Source: Mycolicibacterium madagascariense
GTDB taxonomy: Bacteria; Actinomycetota; Actinomycetes; Mycobacteriales; Mycobacteriaceae
Assembly: GCF_010729665.1 (NCBI RefSeq)
Contig: NZ_AP022610.1
Coordinates: 5,648,089 to 5,712,088, forward strand
DNA: 64,000 nucleotides
Reading direction: 5' to 3'
Each line of letters opens with the position of its first letter. Positions within the stretch are counted from its first letter, which is position 1. The position numbers and the translations under genes were made by a program. The notes under the pieces are model-generated. The model saw nothing but the letters and a program-made list of their open reading frames with translations, did not search any database and was not told the origin of the DNA. This document shows, one piece after another, positions 53,301 through 63,519 of the stretch.

Positions 53301-53930
53301 CACGACGACGAAGACGCCGAGGATCGCCAGGCCCACCACGTTGTTCAGCACCGGCGCCCGCCGGCGGCCCAAAGACGTTGCGCGTGTTGAGGATTGCCAT
53401 GAACACCGACGACAGGCCGTAGAAGATGATCTGCGGCAGCAGCAGGTAGGCGAACGCCACGGTCAGCGATCGGTCGACCTTCGGATCGCCGCCGAGCATC
53501 AGTCGGACGAGCAACGGCGCGGCGGCCACCGAGACCACCGTCGCCACCACCAGCAGTGCGGTCGTCAGCGTCAGCAGGCGGCGTACGAACGCCGTGCCCC
53601 CGTCGGCGTCGTCGCGCTCCGCGCGGGCCAGCACGGGTACGAAGATCGCGGTGAACGTCGCCTCGAGCACCAGCGCGGCGATCAGGTTGGGCAGCTGGTT
53701 GGACACCGAGAAGGCGCTCAGCAGCGGTCCGCCGAGGATCGTGGCCAGCAGGAGGATGCGGAGGAAGCCGGTGATGCGGCTAATCAACGTCGCGAGCGCC
53801 ATGCCCACGACCGCGAGACGACGGCCGAGTCGGTCAGTTCGGGGGCACCGGCGCGGCGGCGCGGCGCTGCGCCCTGCGGGATCCGCTGCGGTGCGCGCGG
53901 CGGCACCCTGGGCGGCCGGACGGCATTCAC
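50359..53930 (-). pseudogene. murJ: murJ-pseudokinase fusion, frameshifted copy (unit 2)
   Basis: Start GTG 53930. Frames break near 53805, 53360, 52385-52440, 52200, 51033 and 50900, but the stretch from the late flippase domain through the linker and pseudokinase (about 52140-51040) is open here, where unit 1 is broken. The external C-terminal domain (NPADAANAIDGNPATSWSTD, a discoidin/galactose-binding-like pattern) is also open from 50890 to the stop. Confidence 0.88.
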
Positions 53931-56313
53931 AGGGGGCCGTCCTCGTGGGCCAGCGCGACGTCCAACGGGTCCGGCCTGCGCTCACCGTCGCGCCGCGACG
54001 GGCGGTCGAGGTCGGCGCGGTCGGGTTGGCCTCGGAACCGATGCCACAGCCGGCGTCCCGCGAGCAGCACCAGCACCGCCCCGGCGGACAGCGTGATGAA
54101 GAACAGCACCTTGCCGTAGGCGTTCGAGTGCACCGACAGCCGCACCGGTTCGCCAAGGGCAGACCGTCGGCGGTCTGGAGGGCGACGTCGACGGCCACGC
54201 GCTGGGTGAAGTGCACCTCGATGGGCACGCGCAGCGGCAGGTAGCCGGGAGGCAGTTCGATCTCGCCCATGTTCGTCACGGTCATCCCCGGCGGGGCGTC
54301 GACGTCGAGGCGCACCCGGATGGGCACGGGCAGATCGTTGCGCAGGGCCAGCGGCAGCGGACTGCGTTCGGTCGCCAGGGTGTAGGAGCCGCCGGGGTTG
54401 ACGATCGTGACGGCGTGCAGCAGGTCCTCGACCGTGGTGCCGACGACGCCGACCCGCTGCCCGCCCAGGCCGTTGCGGGCATCGGGGGCGACCGACTGAC
54501 TCAGCGCCCGCAGCATGTCCTCCCGCAGCGGCGCGGTGTACTGCGGCCCGGTCAGGCCGGTGCGCGGGTCGGTGGTCAGCGCCCCGGTCAGTCCCCACAG
54601 CCGAGCGGTGACGTTCGAGATGTCCGACGTCACGTCCGCGTCGATGTGGGACCGCGGGTTGCCGAGCGTCTCTGCCGGTAGCGGAGCCACCTCCGACGGC
54701 GGGATCGCGCTGCTCTCGGCGAGTACAGCCGACAGCGGCCTTGGTACGGCCAGCCCGGACCGGATCGCCGAGGCCAGCGTCGAGAGCACGGCTTGGGCCT
54801 CGTCGGGGGGCAGGTTCCAGGCCAGCGGCGGGATGAGCAGCTCGGTGCGGGGCTCGGTCTGCGGCCGCAGCGCACGCCACAGCACGGCGGCCAGGGCGTC
54901 TTCGCGGCGCGCGATGGAGGAGTCGTGGGACAGCGGAACGTCGAGGGAGCCATCGAGATAGGACGGGGTCACCGGCGTGGTGCCCGCACCGGCCAGCGCC
55001 GCGCCGACCGCGGGGTCGAAGGGCGCGGCGACCACGTTGGCGTCGTAGCGACGCGGGGCGAGGTCGATGGCCGCGGGGTCGTCCGCCGTCGAGTCCTGGG
55101 CGACGGACTCACCGGCGGCGATCGCCACCGTCGGACCATGCGAGGACAGCAGCTTGACCGCGGGCCCGGTCGGGGCCGTCGCCGACCAGGGTGGCGCCGC
55201 GGGTCGACGCCACGCCGAGGATCTGGTCGACGATGTCGGCGCCCTCGGTCGTCGCGGTCGTCGAGCCCGGGTCCCCGACCCTGGCGAGGGCTCCCAGATC
55301 GGCCTGCGCGTAGACCGTCGGGGCCACGCACAGCCGCTGGGCGAGCGTCCGCAACCGGCCCAGCCAGTTGACCGCCGCGTCCTGCCCCGTCCCGGCGTGC
55401 GTCGGTGAGGCCAGGCCGCCGGCGGGATCGTCGTTGACGACGTAGCCCGCCGTCATGGCGTTGACCGTGACCAACAGGTCGGGATCGACGGCCAGGCACA
55501 GGGCGGCGCGCGTCTCCCCGGCCGGGTCGACGGCGGGACTCGTCGCGAAGTCGGCGGCGGTCAGCAGCGTGTCGAGACGCCCGCCAGGGGCCAGCGACGC
55601 GGCGAGCTCGTCGTCGACGAGCCGGACGGGGGTCGTGCCGCCGGGAACGCCCGCGGCGAGGCGGGGCTTGTCGGCGAGCGGCCACAGCATCGTCACGTGG
55701 ACGGGTCGCGACGTGTCGGGCGGGACGACGGCGGTCACCGCGTCGTCGGTGCCGGCGGGCGTGCTCGGGTCGGCGGGCACGCCGAGGACGGGCAGCAGGA
55801 ACCGGGCGTCGTCGAGGCGGGCCGGCGCGCCGTAGTCCGGGTGCCGTTGACGTTGACCAGCGCCGGGTAGATCCCCGGCTGGTCGATGCGCAGCGAGGAG
55901 TCCGCCGAGCGCACCGGATAGGACAGCGTGAAGGGCATGTGCTGGCCCTGCGCCAGCTCCGGTGCGACCGTGACGAAGTTCGCGACGGCCTCGTATTGGT
56001 CGACGCCGCCGGTCAATTCGGTGCGCAGCCCGGTCGACGACGTGACGGCGGGGGCGTGTTCGAGGCGCACCATGATGTCGTGCACGGGCCGGTCGCCGAC
56101 GTTGGTCACCGTCCCCGACACGGTCACGGTGGGCTCGGTCGTCGTCGTGACGGTCTCTGGGGTGATGGAGTCGATGTGCAATTGCAGGAAGGGTCGTTCG
56201 CCGGGCTCCCCGGCGGCGGCGCGCGGCGCCACCCCGGGCAGGACGAGCAGCATCAGCAGCGCGAGGACGGTCAGCAGGCGCGACCCGGCGACACCCGCCG
56301 CGGCGCGCGTCAT
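53927..56313 (-). pseudogene. DUF6049 exported membrane protein, frameshifted
   Basis: Intended about 795 residues from ATG 56313, the counterpart of Rv3909. Signal peptide (LLTVLALLMLLVLPGVAPRAAA), large extracytoplasmic region of beta-rich segments, and a C-terminal membrane helix with a short basic tail. Frames break near 55838, 55165 and 54157 (GGGC run). Function unknown; always next to murJ and mutT4, so a cell-envelope role is likely. ATGA overlap with mutT4 and GTGA with murJ. Confidence 0.85.
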
Positions 56314-57098
56314 GGGCCTTGGCCGCAGCCGTTCGCCCGCCGGCCGGGTGGCGGTTGCGGGGATTGGTCGGGTCGGCGGTTGCGGGTGTGCGAATGGGTC
56401 TGGGGTCGGCGCCGCGGTGCGCTGTGCGGCAGCGGCGGCAGCGCCTCCGGGCCGTCGGAGTGCAGCTTGTCGATGAGCTCTCCGGCCACCTCGGCGAGCC
56501 GGCGTTCGTCGGCGTAGGCCAGCCGGGCGGGCAGCTCGACCAGCGGCACCCAGGCCACCTCGGTCACCTCGACGTCTTCGTCGGAGAGCTCGCCATCGAG
56601 GAATCGCATGAGGTAATGGTGCACGGTCTTGTGGACGCGGCGACCCTCGGTCACGAACCAGTAGTCGATGCTGCCCAGCGCCGCGAGCACGCTGCCCTGG
56701 ATGCCGGTCTCCTCGGCGACCTCTCGGATGGCGGTCTGCTCGGCGGTCTCACCCTGCTCGATGTGTCCCTTCGGCAGCGACCACAGCATGCGTCCGCGCC
56801 GATCCACGCGACCGATCAGCGCAGCCACCTGGGCGCCCTTCGGGCCGTCGATGCCGTCGATCACGAGTCCGCCCGCGGACGTCTCGTGCACCGTGCGCAG
56901 CCGGTCGGGCGCGCGCCGGCCCTGTCGACCCGATGGGGTCGCCGCGGCGTCGGGACGGTGTCCGGGCGTCGGCCCGGGAAGCGGAGCGGCGGCGGTTCCG
57001 GCGGCGGCCGTGGCGCCTGGCTCGGGGGGACCGGCAGAGCGTCGCCCGCGGCGCCGTCCCCGGCGCCGTCGTGGTTTGGCTCGTTCGCCCTCCGACAC
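56310..57098 (-). CDS. mutT4: MutT4, NUDIX hydrolase
   Basis: 262 residues from GTG 57098 ([18 protein letters not shown]); an earlier in-frame start is not needed. An Arg-rich disordered N-terminus of about 65 residues precedes the NUDIX domain, with box [23 protein letters not shown]. The Arg/Pro-rich C-terminus resembles Rv3908. Family members hydrolyse nucleoside diphosphate-linked or oxidised nucleotides. Divergent from pcnA by 110 bp. Confidence 0.93.
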   Translation of the reverse strand: MSEGERAKPRRRRGRRRGRRSAGPPEPGATAAAGTAAAPLPGPTPGHRPDAAATPSGRQGRRAPDRLRTVHETSAGGLVIDGIDGPKGAQVAALIGRVDRRGRMLWSLPKGHIEQGETAEQTAIREVAEETGIQGSVLAALGSIDYWFVTEGRRVHKTVHHYLMRFLDGELSDEDVEVTEVAWVPLVELPARLAYADERRLAEVAGELIDKLHSDGPEALPPLPHSAPRRRPQTHSHTRNRRPDQSPQPPPGRRANGCGQGP

Positions 57099-57208
57099 CC
57101 AAGCGATAGTAGCTGCCAGTTGGAATTCGCCCTGGCCGCACTCGCCGTCGTGGTCGGCTTGTCGCCGGGTCGTAATACACCCGAGAGCGCCCACTAGGCT
57201 CAACGAAC

Positions 57209-58646
57209 GTGCCGAACGATCCCGCTGCCAGCCCGCCTGACTCAGGGGAGCTGCTGGCTGCCGCGAAGGCGCTGCAGCCCCACGCCGCCATCCTCGGCGA
57301 GCTGGGGCGGTTGTTCGCTGACGCCGGACACGAGCTGTACCTGGTCGGCGGCAGTGTCCGCGACGCGCTGCTGCAACGGCCGCTGACGGACCTGGACTTC
57401 ACCACCGACGCCCGGCCCGCGAGGTGCAGCAGGTGGTGCGCGGATGGGCCGACGGCCTGTGGGACACCGGCATCGAGTTCGGCACGGTCGGCGTCGGCAA
57501 GGGGACCGACCGCCTCGAGATCACGACGTTCCGCGCCGACGCGTACGACCGGGTCACCCGAAACCCCGAGGTGCAGTTCGGCGACCACCTCTCCGACGAT
57601 TTGCTGCGTCGCGACTTCACCGCCAACGCGATGGCCGTGGCAATCACGCCGTCGGGCCTCGGCGAATTCCACGATCCGCTGGGCGGGCTGGCGGCAATCC
57701 GGCACCGCGTGCTCGACACGCCGTCGGCTCCGGAGGTGTCGTTCGGCGACGACCCGCTGCGGATGCTGCGGGCAGCGAGATTCGTCTCACAGCTGGGGTT
57801 CGGTGTCGCACCCCGCGTCCGCGAGGCCATGACGCGGATGGCGGGCGAGCTCGGCCGCATCACCGTCGAGCGCGTGGCGGCCGAGCTGGACAAGCTGATG
57901 CTGGGTGCCGACCCCGTGGCGGGCATCGACCTGATGGTGCAGACCGGCCTGGGTGACGTGGTGCTGCCCGAGGTGGGCGGGATGCGCATGGCGATCGACG
58001 AGCACCACCAGCACAAGGACGTCTACCAGCATTCGCTGACCGTGCTGCGGCAGGCCATGGACCTGGAGGGGCCCGGCGGTCCGGACCTGGTGCTGCGGTG
58101 GGCGGCGCTGCTGCACGACATCGGCAAGCCCGCCACCCGCAGGCGCGAGCGACGGCGGGTGAGCTTCCATCACCGAGGTGGTGGGGGCGAAGCTGACCCG
58201 CAAGCGCATGCGCTGAAGTACTCCAACCAGATGGTCGACGACGTCTCCGCGCTGGTGTATCTGCACCTGCGGTTCCACGGCTACGGGGACGGCAAGTGGA
58301 CCGACTCGGCAGTGCGGCGCTACGTCACCGACGCCGGCCCTCTGGTGGAGCGGTTGCACAAGCTGGTGCGGGCGGACTGCACCACCCGCGACAAGCGCCG
58401 CGCCGCGCGCAGGCCAACTACGACGACCTGGAACACCGCATCGCCGAGCTCGCGGCCAAGGAGGACCTCCAGCGGGTGCGGCCCGACCTCGACGGAAACG
58501 AGATCATGCGGATCCTCGACATCCCACCGGGACCCCAGGTCGGCGAGGCGTGGAAGTACCTCAAGGAACTCCGCCTCGACCGCGGCCCCCTCGAGCACGA
58601 CGAGGCCGTCGCCGAACTTCGGAAGTGGTGGAACGCCAAGGCCTGA
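57209..58646 (+). pseudogene. pcnA: pcnA (CCA-adding nucleotidyltransferase), multiply frameshifted
   Basis: GTG 57209; intended about 480 residues. N-domain [29 protein letters not shown] has the nucleotidyltransferase GGSVRD and DxD pair; RRDFTANAMAV and DPLRMLRAARF follow; an HD domain lies at LLHDIGKPATR. Frames break near 57420 (CCGCGAGG, one C lost), 58155-58180, 58212 and 58410, where alternative frames continue the family sequence (ANYDDLEHRIAEL ... RKWWNAKA). Adds or repairs tRNA 3'-CCA. Confidence 0.88.
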
Positions 58647-58663
58647 GCGCGCGTCGAAGCAGG

Positions 58664-59176
58664 GTGGAGTACTGCCTTGGCGACGGGGATGGGTTGGCGG
58701 CGGCGTGGTCGGTGGAACCGAACGTCGACAGTGACGGCGACGGCGTCTTCGACGCGTTCGGACTCGACTTCGACGGGGACGGCAGGCTCGACGACGCGCT
58801 GGCCGACCTCGACCGCGACGGGGTCGCCGATCACCTGCTGCTGGATCTCGACGACGACGGGCGCGCCGAGGCGTCCTACACCGACGACGGCTCGGGCACG
58901 TGGGCACTGGGAGTCGACGGGCGCGCGGGTCCGTTGCGCTGGTTCGGGCTCGACGGCGCGGAGCACACGGGCGGTCCGCTGGCGGACGTCGACGGCGACG
59001 GCCAGGCCGACGACCGACTGCTGGACGCCGACCGCGACGGTCTCGCCGACCGGGCGCTCGTCGGTCGCGACGGCGGCCGCATCGTCTACGTGGACACCGA
59101 CGCCGACGGGACGTGGGACCTCACCCTGACCGACGCCGACGGCGACGGTCTGGCCGACGCGGCCGGAGCGCCCTAA
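58664..59176 (+). CDS. DxDGDG-repeat protein (Rv3906c type)
   Basis: 170 residues from GTG 58664, 18 bp after pcnA. It is built of repeated acidic DxDxDG loops ([77 protein letters not shown]), like calcium-binding thrombospondin-3 or dockerin repeats. No signal peptide or membrane helix is visible. Its M. tuberculosis counterpart is uncharacterised. Ends tail to tail with the next gene, overlapping 4 bp. Confidence 0.85.
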   Translation: MEYCLGDGDGLAAAWSVEPNVDSDGDGVFDAFGLDFDGDGRLDDALADLDRDGVADHLLLDLDDDGRAEASYTDDGSGTWALGVDGRAGPLRWFGLDGAEHTGGPLADVDGDGQADDRLLDADRDGLADRALVGRDGGRIVYVDTDADGTWDLTLTDADGDGLADAAGAP

Positions 59177-59943
59177 CCGCGGCCGGCGCCCGGCGGGCCC
59201 GCGAACGCTTGCGCGATCGTCAGCCAGCGCGACGCGTCCGCGCCGACGGCCGTGACGTCGAGTTGGGCCGCCGGTCTGCGCTGGGTGACCAGCATGCAGA
59301 AGTCCTCGGCCGATCCCGTCACCCGCTGCGCGGCGTCCTGCGGACCCCATGACCACGTGTCGCCATCGGGGGCGCGCAACTCGACCAGGAAGGGTTCGGC
59401 GGGAACGGGCAGACCGTGCACGGTGAACGCGAAGTCCCTGGTGCGGACGCCGATGTGGGCGATGGCGCGCAGCCTGGCCGTCGCCGGCCGCGTGACGCCG
59501 AGGGCGTCGGCGACGTCGAGCCCGTGAGCCCAGGTCTCCATGAGCCGCGCCGTCGCCATCGACGACGCACTCATGGGCGGGCCGAACCACGGGAGCTTCC
59601 TGCCGTCGGCCACCTCGAGCAGTTCGGCGTGCAGCCGGGCGCGCGTGCTGCGCCACTCGGCGAGCAGGTCCGCCGGCGACGTCGTCGCGAGCCGCTCGGC
59701 GCCCGCGTCGACGAAGCCGGACGGGTCGGTGGCCGCCTCGCGGAGGATCTCGGCGAACCCCCGTTCGTCGGTCACCGCGACGACCGAGACCCCGTCGGTC
59801 CACCACAGGTGCGCGATCTGATGGGCGATGGTCCAGCCGGGGGCGAGCGTCTCGAGTCGCCAGCCGTCGTCGTCGAGCCCGGCGACCAGGTCGTCCAGGG
59901 CATCGCTCTCGGCGCGGAGGTCGGCTACGAGGTCGGTCAGCAT
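59173..59943 (-). CDS. TIGR03084 family (DinB-like/maleylpyruvate isomerase fold) protein
   Basis: 256 residues. The N-terminus [18 protein letters not shown] carries the His pair of the mycothiol-dependent, DinB-like metal-binding fold, and [22 protein letters not shown] is a second signature with a His ligand. Counterpart of Rv0036c. Substrate unknown. Followed on the same strand upstream by the MFS gene, 18 bp apart. Confidence 0.88.
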   Translation of the reverse strand: MLTDLVADLRAESDALDDLVAGLDDDGWRLETLAPGWTIAHQIAHLWWTDGVSVVAVTDERGFAEILREAATDPSGFVDAGAERLATTSPADLLAEWRSTRARLHAELLEVADGRKLPWFGPPMSASSMATARLMETWAHGLDVADALGVTRPATARLRAIAHIGVRTRDFAFTVHGLPVPAEPFLVELRAPDGDTWSWGPQDAAQRVTGSAEDFCMLVTQRRPAAQLDVTAVGADASRWLTIAQAFAGPPGAGRG

Positions 59944-59961
59944 GGCGTCACCATCGGCACC

Positions 59962-61242
59962 CTAGACCTGCCACGTCGCGCGCCTGCCGGTCACCGCGCT
60001 GGCGGCCATGCCGAGCAGGTACACGACGGCACCGGCGACGACCAGCCCAGGGGAGTGCCCGTCGGCGGGTATGACGGCGGCGCACGCCGTGATGGAGGCG
60101 ACGAAGGCCACCCAGAACAGTGAGTCCTGCACGGTGAAGACGTGACCGCGCAGCGCGTCGTCGACGTCGAGCTGCATCGCCGAATCGCCGCACAGCTTGA
60201 CCACCTGGCCGGCCGCGCCGAGCAGAAAACCGCAGGCCATCATGATCGGTAGGTCGAGGCCGACCGCGGCGAGCTGGAGGGCGGCGGCCGCGCCCGCGAC
60301 GTTGACCGTGGCGAAACGACTCCACCGGCGCACGACGACCGGGGTGAGGAAGTTGGCCAGGAACGAGCCGAGGCCGGTCGAGGCGGCGAACAGCACGGCC
60401 ACGCCGAGGCCCGCCACGTTCGCCGAGCCGGTGTGCCGCACGATGACCAGGACCAGCAGCGTGTTGATCCCGAACACCACGCGGTGGGCGATCACCCCGG
60501 ACAGCGTCGCGGCCACGCTCGGCACGACGAACGCCGTGCGCAACCCGTACCCCCACCCGGTGGCGACGGCATAGAACACCGAGCCGTGGACGGCGCGTGA
60601 CGAGTCGTCGGGTCCGAGCACGTGGGGTGCGAACCGCACGGACAGGAACCACGCGAGCGCCACGGGTGCCGCCGCCATGAACAGCGCGGCGGCCGAACCG
60701 CTATCACCGGCGCCGAACGCCCAGCGCGGCACCAGCATGAAGACCGCGCCGAAGAACAGCGTCGCCGCGCTGACGGCCGTGGCCACCGAGTTCATAGTCA
60801 GCACCTGCTCGCGGGGCACGACGTGCGGCAGCCCGGCCGAGAGCCCCGACGTCACGAAGCGGGTGAAGCCGTTGACGACCAGGGAGCCGAGCAGGATCCA
60901 CGGGGCGCCCGCGCTGGAGGCGATGAGCACCGCGACCACGATCATCAGCAGCAGCCGGGCGAGGTTGGCGCCGATCAGGACGGTCCGGCGGTCCCACCGG
61001 TCCAGCAGGGCGCCGGCGAACGGACCGAGCAGCGAGTAGGGGAGATACAGCACGGCGAACGATCCGGCGATCTCCCACGGGCTGGTGGCGCGGTCGGGAT
61101 TGAACAGCAGCGCGCCGACGAGACCGCCCTGGAACAACCCGTCGCCGAACGAGCTGGCAGCCCGCAGCTCCAGCAACCGGCGAAATTCGGGGAGGGCTCG
61201 AACCGCTCGCCACGGGACGAGGCGGTTGCGCGGCGAGGTCAC
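59962..61242 (-). CDS. Major facilitator superfamily transporter
   Basis: 426 residues from GTG 61242, about 12 membrane helices. The loop 2-3 motif is [21 protein letters not shown], the classic MFS G-x-L-x-D-R-x-G-R-R type. Counterpart of Rv0037c. Likely exports a small molecule, substrate unknown. Precedes the TIGR03084 gene in a likely two-gene operon and diverges from yqgE. Confidence 0.9.
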   Translation of the reverse strand: MTSPRNRLVPWRAVRALPEFRRLLELRAASSFGDGLFQGGLVGALLFNPDRATSPWEIAGSFAVLYLPYSLLGPFAGALLDRWDRRTVLIGANLARLLLMIVVAVLIASSAGAPWILLGSLVVNGFTRFVTSGLSAGLPHVVPREQVLTMNSVATAVSAATLFFGAVFMLVPRWAFGAGDSGSAAALFMAAAPVALAWFLSVRFAPHVLGPDDSSRAVHGSVFYAVATGWGYGLRTAFVVPSVAATLSGVIAHRVVFGINTLLVLVIVRHTGSANVAGLGVAVLFAASTGLGSFLANFLTPVVVRRWSRFATVNVAGAAAALQLAAVGLDLPIMMACGFLLGAAGQVVKLCGDSAMQLDVDDALRGHVFTVQDSLFWVAFVASITACAAVIPADGHSPGLVVAGAVVYLLGMAASAVTGRRATWQV

Positions 61243-61387
61243 ATGTCATCCGATGTCGTGGGGGTGGTCGGCGGGCAGGTCGTCGTCGCGGGCCGACCGA
61301 ACCACCCTACAAAGGATTCAGGTAACAAACGCCGCACGGCCGCGGTTGATCGCCACCATCGGCGAACGCTGGTGTCATGATGGACAG

Positions 61388-61987
61388 GTGTCGGAGGAAC
61401 CGGATGACCACATCGCACCTGCGACGAACCGGGTCCGTGCGGGCACGCTCCTGCTCGCCAACACCGATCTCATGGAGCCGACGTTCCGCCGCAGCGTCAT
61501 CTACGTCGTCGAGCACAACGACGGCGGCACCCTCGGCGTGGTGTTGAACCGGCCCAGCGAAACCGCCGTCTTCAACGTGCTGCCGCAGTGGACGAAGCTC
61601 GCGACGAAGCCCAAGACGATGTTCGTCGGCGGGCCGGTCAAACGCGACGCCGCCCTCTGCCTGGCCACCTTGCGGGCGGGGCGCCAGCCGCACGACGTGC
61701 CCGGTCTGCGCCACGTCCAGGGCCGCATCGTGATGGTCGACCTCGACGCCGATCCCGACGCCATCGAGCCCATCGTCGAGGGTGTGCGGATCTACGCCGG
61801 GTACTCGGGCTGGACCATCGGGCAGCTCGAGGGTGAGATCGAGCGTGACGACTGGATCGTGTTGTCGGCGTTGCCATCCGACGTCCTGGTCGAGCCGCGG
61901 GTGGATCTGTGGGGGCGGGTGCTGCGGCGTCAGCCGATGCCGCTGTCGCTCCTGGCGACCCACCCGATCGACGTCAGTCGCAACTAG
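61388..61987 (+). CDS. YqgE/AlgH family protein (UPF0301)
   Basis: 199 residues from GTG 61388; a longer in-frame start exists but homologues begin here. Motifs GTLLLANTDLMEPTFRRSVI, EHNDGGTLGVVLNRPS, GGPVKRDAALCL and YAGYSGWTIGQLEGEI are diagnostic. Counterpart of Rv0038. Function unproven. Confidence 0.93.
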   Translation: MSEEPDDHIAPATNRVRAGTLLLANTDLMEPTFRRSVIYVVEHNDGGTLGVVLNRPSETAVFNVLPQWTKLATKPKTMFVGGPVKRDAALCLATLRAGRQPHDVPGLRHVQGRIVMVDLDADPDAIEPIVEGVRIYAGYSGWTIGQLEGEIERDDWIVLSALPSDVLVEPRVDLWGRVLRRQPMPLSLLATHPIDVSRN

Positions 61988-62017
61988 CCGCTCTACGAAA
62001 GTCGTTGTGCGGCAGGA

Positions 62018-62362
62018 TCATCCGCACGACAGCGTGCACGAGGCGCACGACCCCGCACAACCGGCACTCGCCGCGGCCTCACTGTCGGCGACGAGCTTGG
62101 CGCTCTGGTAGCACCCCGCCGCGACCGTTCCGACCGCACCGAGCACGCTGACCGCGACGGCCACGACCCCGGCCTGGTGCGGGGCGATCAGCGCGACGAC
62201 ACCGCCCGCGCCGAGCATCACCGCGGCGGCCAGCTGGGTGGGGACGACGGCCCGCAGCACCCGCGCGACGCCGTCGGTCGGCTGCCGCCGGGCCAGCGAC
62301 CAGAACCCGGTCGCGGCGCTCACCAGGGCGGCGCACAGGCACAGCACGGCGGCGATCAGCAT
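62018..62362 (-). CDS. Small membrane protein with cysteine-rich C-terminus (Rv0039c type)
   Basis: 114 residues from ATG 62362. Three hydrophobic helices (LIAAVLCLCAALVSAATGFW, LAAAVMLGAGGVVALIA, VVAVAVSVLGAVGTVAAG) then the tail SAGCAGSCASCTLSCG with four cysteines in C-x3-C-x2-C-x3-C spacing, which could bind metal. Function unknown. Confidence 0.8.
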   Translation of the reverse strand: MLIAAVLCLCAALVSAATGFWSLARRQPTDGVARVLRAVVPTQLAAAVMLGAGGVVALIAPHQAGVVAVAVSVLGAVGTVAAGCYQSAKLVADSEAAASAGCAGSCASCTLSCG

Positions 62363-62405
62363 GACCCCACCATACGAGGCCCGGCGCGGGGGTGCGGGTG
62401 GGGGC

Positions 62406-63299
62406 TCAGCGGTGCAGGCCGAGCGGCTGGGCGGCCGCGGGCAGGATGGCGGGTGCGACGGGGGCCTGGGGTGCGGTGGGTGCGTTCGGCGCTGCGACGG
62501 GCGCGGCGGCCGGCGGTGGCGGCGCATCGGGGGACCCGACCCGGAACCCGTTGACGATCGCGTCGGTCGCCGACCCCGCCGCGACCGACACGTCGGCGCT
62601 GGTGGTCACCGACAGCGTCACCAGGTACTTGTCCGGTCCGGAGGTCGCGAGGACGTGCCGGCGCGAGGTGTTCAGCGTGAGGTTGTTCTGCCGGTAGGTG
62701 CCCTCGATGGCGGCCGACGGCATGCCGCCGAAGTCTGCGAGCGAGCCCTTGATCGGGCGGAACGCCGGGAGCTGCTGGGAGTCGATGAGGCCGTGGCTGA
62801 TGGCCTCCTTGGGGTCGAAGTCCCCGACCAGCTTGTAGACCTGGAGCGCAGCGTTGGAGGTGTAGAGGCCGTCGCCGCCGACGCGGTCGGCGATCACCGC
62901 GAAGGCGTCGGGCACGTTGGGGTCGGGCACCTGGGCCCAGCCGGTGGGCATCGGGAGCACGATGTTGAGGGACTTGAAGCCGTCGGCCTTCTGCGGCTCC
63001 ATGGCGACGTTCTTGGACTTGAAGAAGTCGGCGATGGTGCCCGAGGCGGCGGGGACGATGGTGCTGATGGCCGGGGCGGCGGCGATCGGGGTGGCGACGG
63101 TCAGCTCGTTGGGCCCGGGCGCCGCGGCGGGTGCGCCCGCCTGCACCGTGACGGTCTGCGTGACGGTGGCGGGGGCGGGGGCGGGCACGGGGGCGGCGGG
63201 CTCGGCGGAGGCCGTGGTGCCTGCGAGACCGAGTACGCATGCGGTGCCCGCGGCGAAGCCACCGGCCAGAAGTCCCCAGCGACGGGCAGTTTCGAGCAT
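62406..63299 (-). CDS. Mtc28-like proline-rich secreted antigen (LpqN/LpqT family)
   Basis: 297 residues. Signal peptide ([23 protein letters not shown]), a Pro/Ala/Thr-rich stretch to about 75, then the LpqN/T fold ([53 protein letters not shown]), and a Pro/Ala-rich tail. No lipobox cysteine. Counterpart of Rv0040c, a known secreted T-cell antigen in M. tuberculosis. Divergent from leuS by about 220 bp. Confidence 0.92.
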   Translation of the reverse strand: MLETARRWGLLAGGFAAGTACVLGLAGTTASAEPAAPVPAPAPATVTQTVTVQAGAPAAAPGPNELTVATPIAAAPAISTIVPAASGTIADFFKSKNVAMEPQKADGFKSLNIVLPMPTGWAQVPDPNVPDAFAVIADRVGGDGLYTSNAALQVYKLVGDFDPKEAISHGLIDSQQLPAFRPIKGSLADFGGMPSAAIEGTYRQNNLTLNTSRRHVLATSGPDKYLVTLSVTTSADVSVAAGSATDAIVNGFRVGSPDAPPPPAAAPVAAPNAPTAPQAPVAPAILPAAAQPLGLHR

Positions 63300-63519
63300 C
63301 TCAGCGTCGGTCCTTCCGGCTCAAGCGATGTCGTCGGGGCCGAGGGATCCCCGGCCAGGCGCCGACTGTATCCATGCCGCGATCGCCACCACTAGGCCCG
63401 GGATCGACCTGCAACCATGCCCTGACCCCACTGCAACGGTTCCGATACCAACGTGTCGGGCGGGTCGGCCCGCGAATGGCGATTGGGGCTCAGAGCAGCA
63501 GGTGACTACCCTGTTCGGC

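Noticed and set aside
52150-55128. A 992-residue open frame joining DUF6049 and MurJ in unit 2
   Set aside because: It results from frameshifts near 54157 and 53805; the pieces read as two known proteins with a GTGA overlap, and unit 1 separates them.
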